Assembly: GCF_019925205.1 (NCBI RefSeq)
Contig: NC_083564.1
Span: 2,733,491 to 2,797,490, forward strand
Source of the DNA: Metopolophium dirhodum
Taxonomy: Eukaryota; Arthropoda; Insecta; Hemiptera; Aphididae
Direction of reading: 5' to 3'
DNA: 64,000 nucleotides
Below, one piece after another: positions 63,402 to 64,000 of the stretch (within the stretch, counting starts at the first letter, position 1; the number at the start of each line of letters is the position of its first letter). Below the pieces are notes generated by a model. It had not been told where the DNA came from, ran no database searches, and worked only from the letters and a program-made list of their open reading frames with translations. The position numbers and the translations under genes are program-made.

Positions 63402-64000
63402 GTTCCCAGCCTAAGTAATTCTTCAAGAAGATAAAATGGTTTTCCTATAGGTATTTAGATATTATTAATAGATTTTAAAAATGCATGGATTATGATTAGA
63501 TTAAAATAATAGTAAGATAATATTTATTTTTATTAATCCAAAAAAATTATTATAAACAGGGTAAATTTATGTTTCAACCTTGATTATGAACATCAATTAG
63601 GTTCTTCTAAATAAGGTATTTAAAATGTTACCTGTGAATAATATAGTACCATTTAATACTTATTATTTGCATTTTATATTCATAAGGGGAGGTTCAATAT
63701 TGAATATTATTTTATTACTTAAGTATTTTTTTTTGAAAAATTCAAATTACTTTATTATCTATTGCTTATGACTTATAAGCATCCTTAGAAAAGTAAACAA
63801 TGTATAGGGTAAAAACAATTTATGGTTTCGAAGATCAATATTTGTTATTATTCAATTTTGTGATAATATTGTATACACGTACTATTTTACTATTGTTATT
63901 ATAATTATATTAATATACAGGTGGCTGAATGTTAAAAATTGTAGGAAAATTATTTTTCAATGCGTTACGTTTTGTAATTCATTAATGCAATTGTTTATAT

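Larger units (their letters stand above)
56412..64000 (+). other. Long first intron of the kinesin-13-like gene (inferred)
   Basis: No further exon was recognised. It contains a SINE, a LINE 3' end and a small hAT MITE, and otherwise is AT-rich with many GTACCTAC-type words (57700-58650) and a short TATC run near 58186. Whether an unrelated gene starts inside cannot be excluded. Confidence 0.4.

Noticed and set aside
1..64000. CRISPR arrays, bacterial operons or phage genes
   Set aside because: Spliced eukaryotic genes and eukaryotic transposons throughout; no spacer-repeat arrays were seen.

Overview
The window is aphid-like nuclear DNA, probably Acyrthosiphon or a close relative. It is very AT-rich, with dense GGTACCTA-type words, short phase-consistent GT-AG introns and many small inverted-repeat transposons. 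Homology calls come from reading translated exons by eye; no database search was run.

Layout. About 1-29 kb is a gene-poor repeat landscape. It holds three same-strand (minus) members of a small-protein family that I cannot name. Two look intact (7510-8100 and 20948-21277) and one is decayed (about 1083-1330, with promoter remnants at 1592-1675). They share a C-terminal ILRPPTTY-type block, promoter motifs and, for the two intact genes, a 3' non-coding block. From 29 to 47.3 kb there is a compact housekeeping cluster: a CCDC66-like coiled-coil gene (+, 13 coding exons), an unrecognised Lys-rich gene with a Cys cluster (+, 3 exons), TMEM170 (-, 3 exons), CFDP1/BCNT/Yeti (+, 6 exons, divergent from TMEM170) and gamma-tubulin complex component 4 (-, 2 exons, convergent with CFDP1). 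At 56.3 kb the first coding exon of a probable kinesin-13 gene begins; its first intron fills the rest of the window. CCDC66, GCP4 and kinesin-13 families all act on centrosomes, cilia or microtubules. That is a thematic neighbourhood, not an operon.

Mobile DNA is the other main content. A complete hAT DNA transposon (47652-50979) has matching 14-bp ends, a perfect 8-bp target duplication and an uninterrupted transposase gene of about 711 codons. Several non-autonomous hAT-type elements carry exact or near-exact 8-bp duplications (13286-13701, 15306-17534, 34414-35237, 39109-39258, 42542-42974, 63268-63401). There is also a pogo/Tigger-like MITE nested in one of them, a Mutator-like element with a 10-bp duplication (2316-3483), two related TA-flanked elements, a foldback element, two SINE types sharing a 3' tail (tRNA-like and 5S-like heads), LINE fragments and a Helitron 5' end.

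The best candidate for something undescribed is the ILRPPTTY gene family. The best mechanistic leads are the intact hAT element, a ciliary X-box-like site in front of the CCDC66-like gene, and the retained TMEM170-CFDP1 adjacency.
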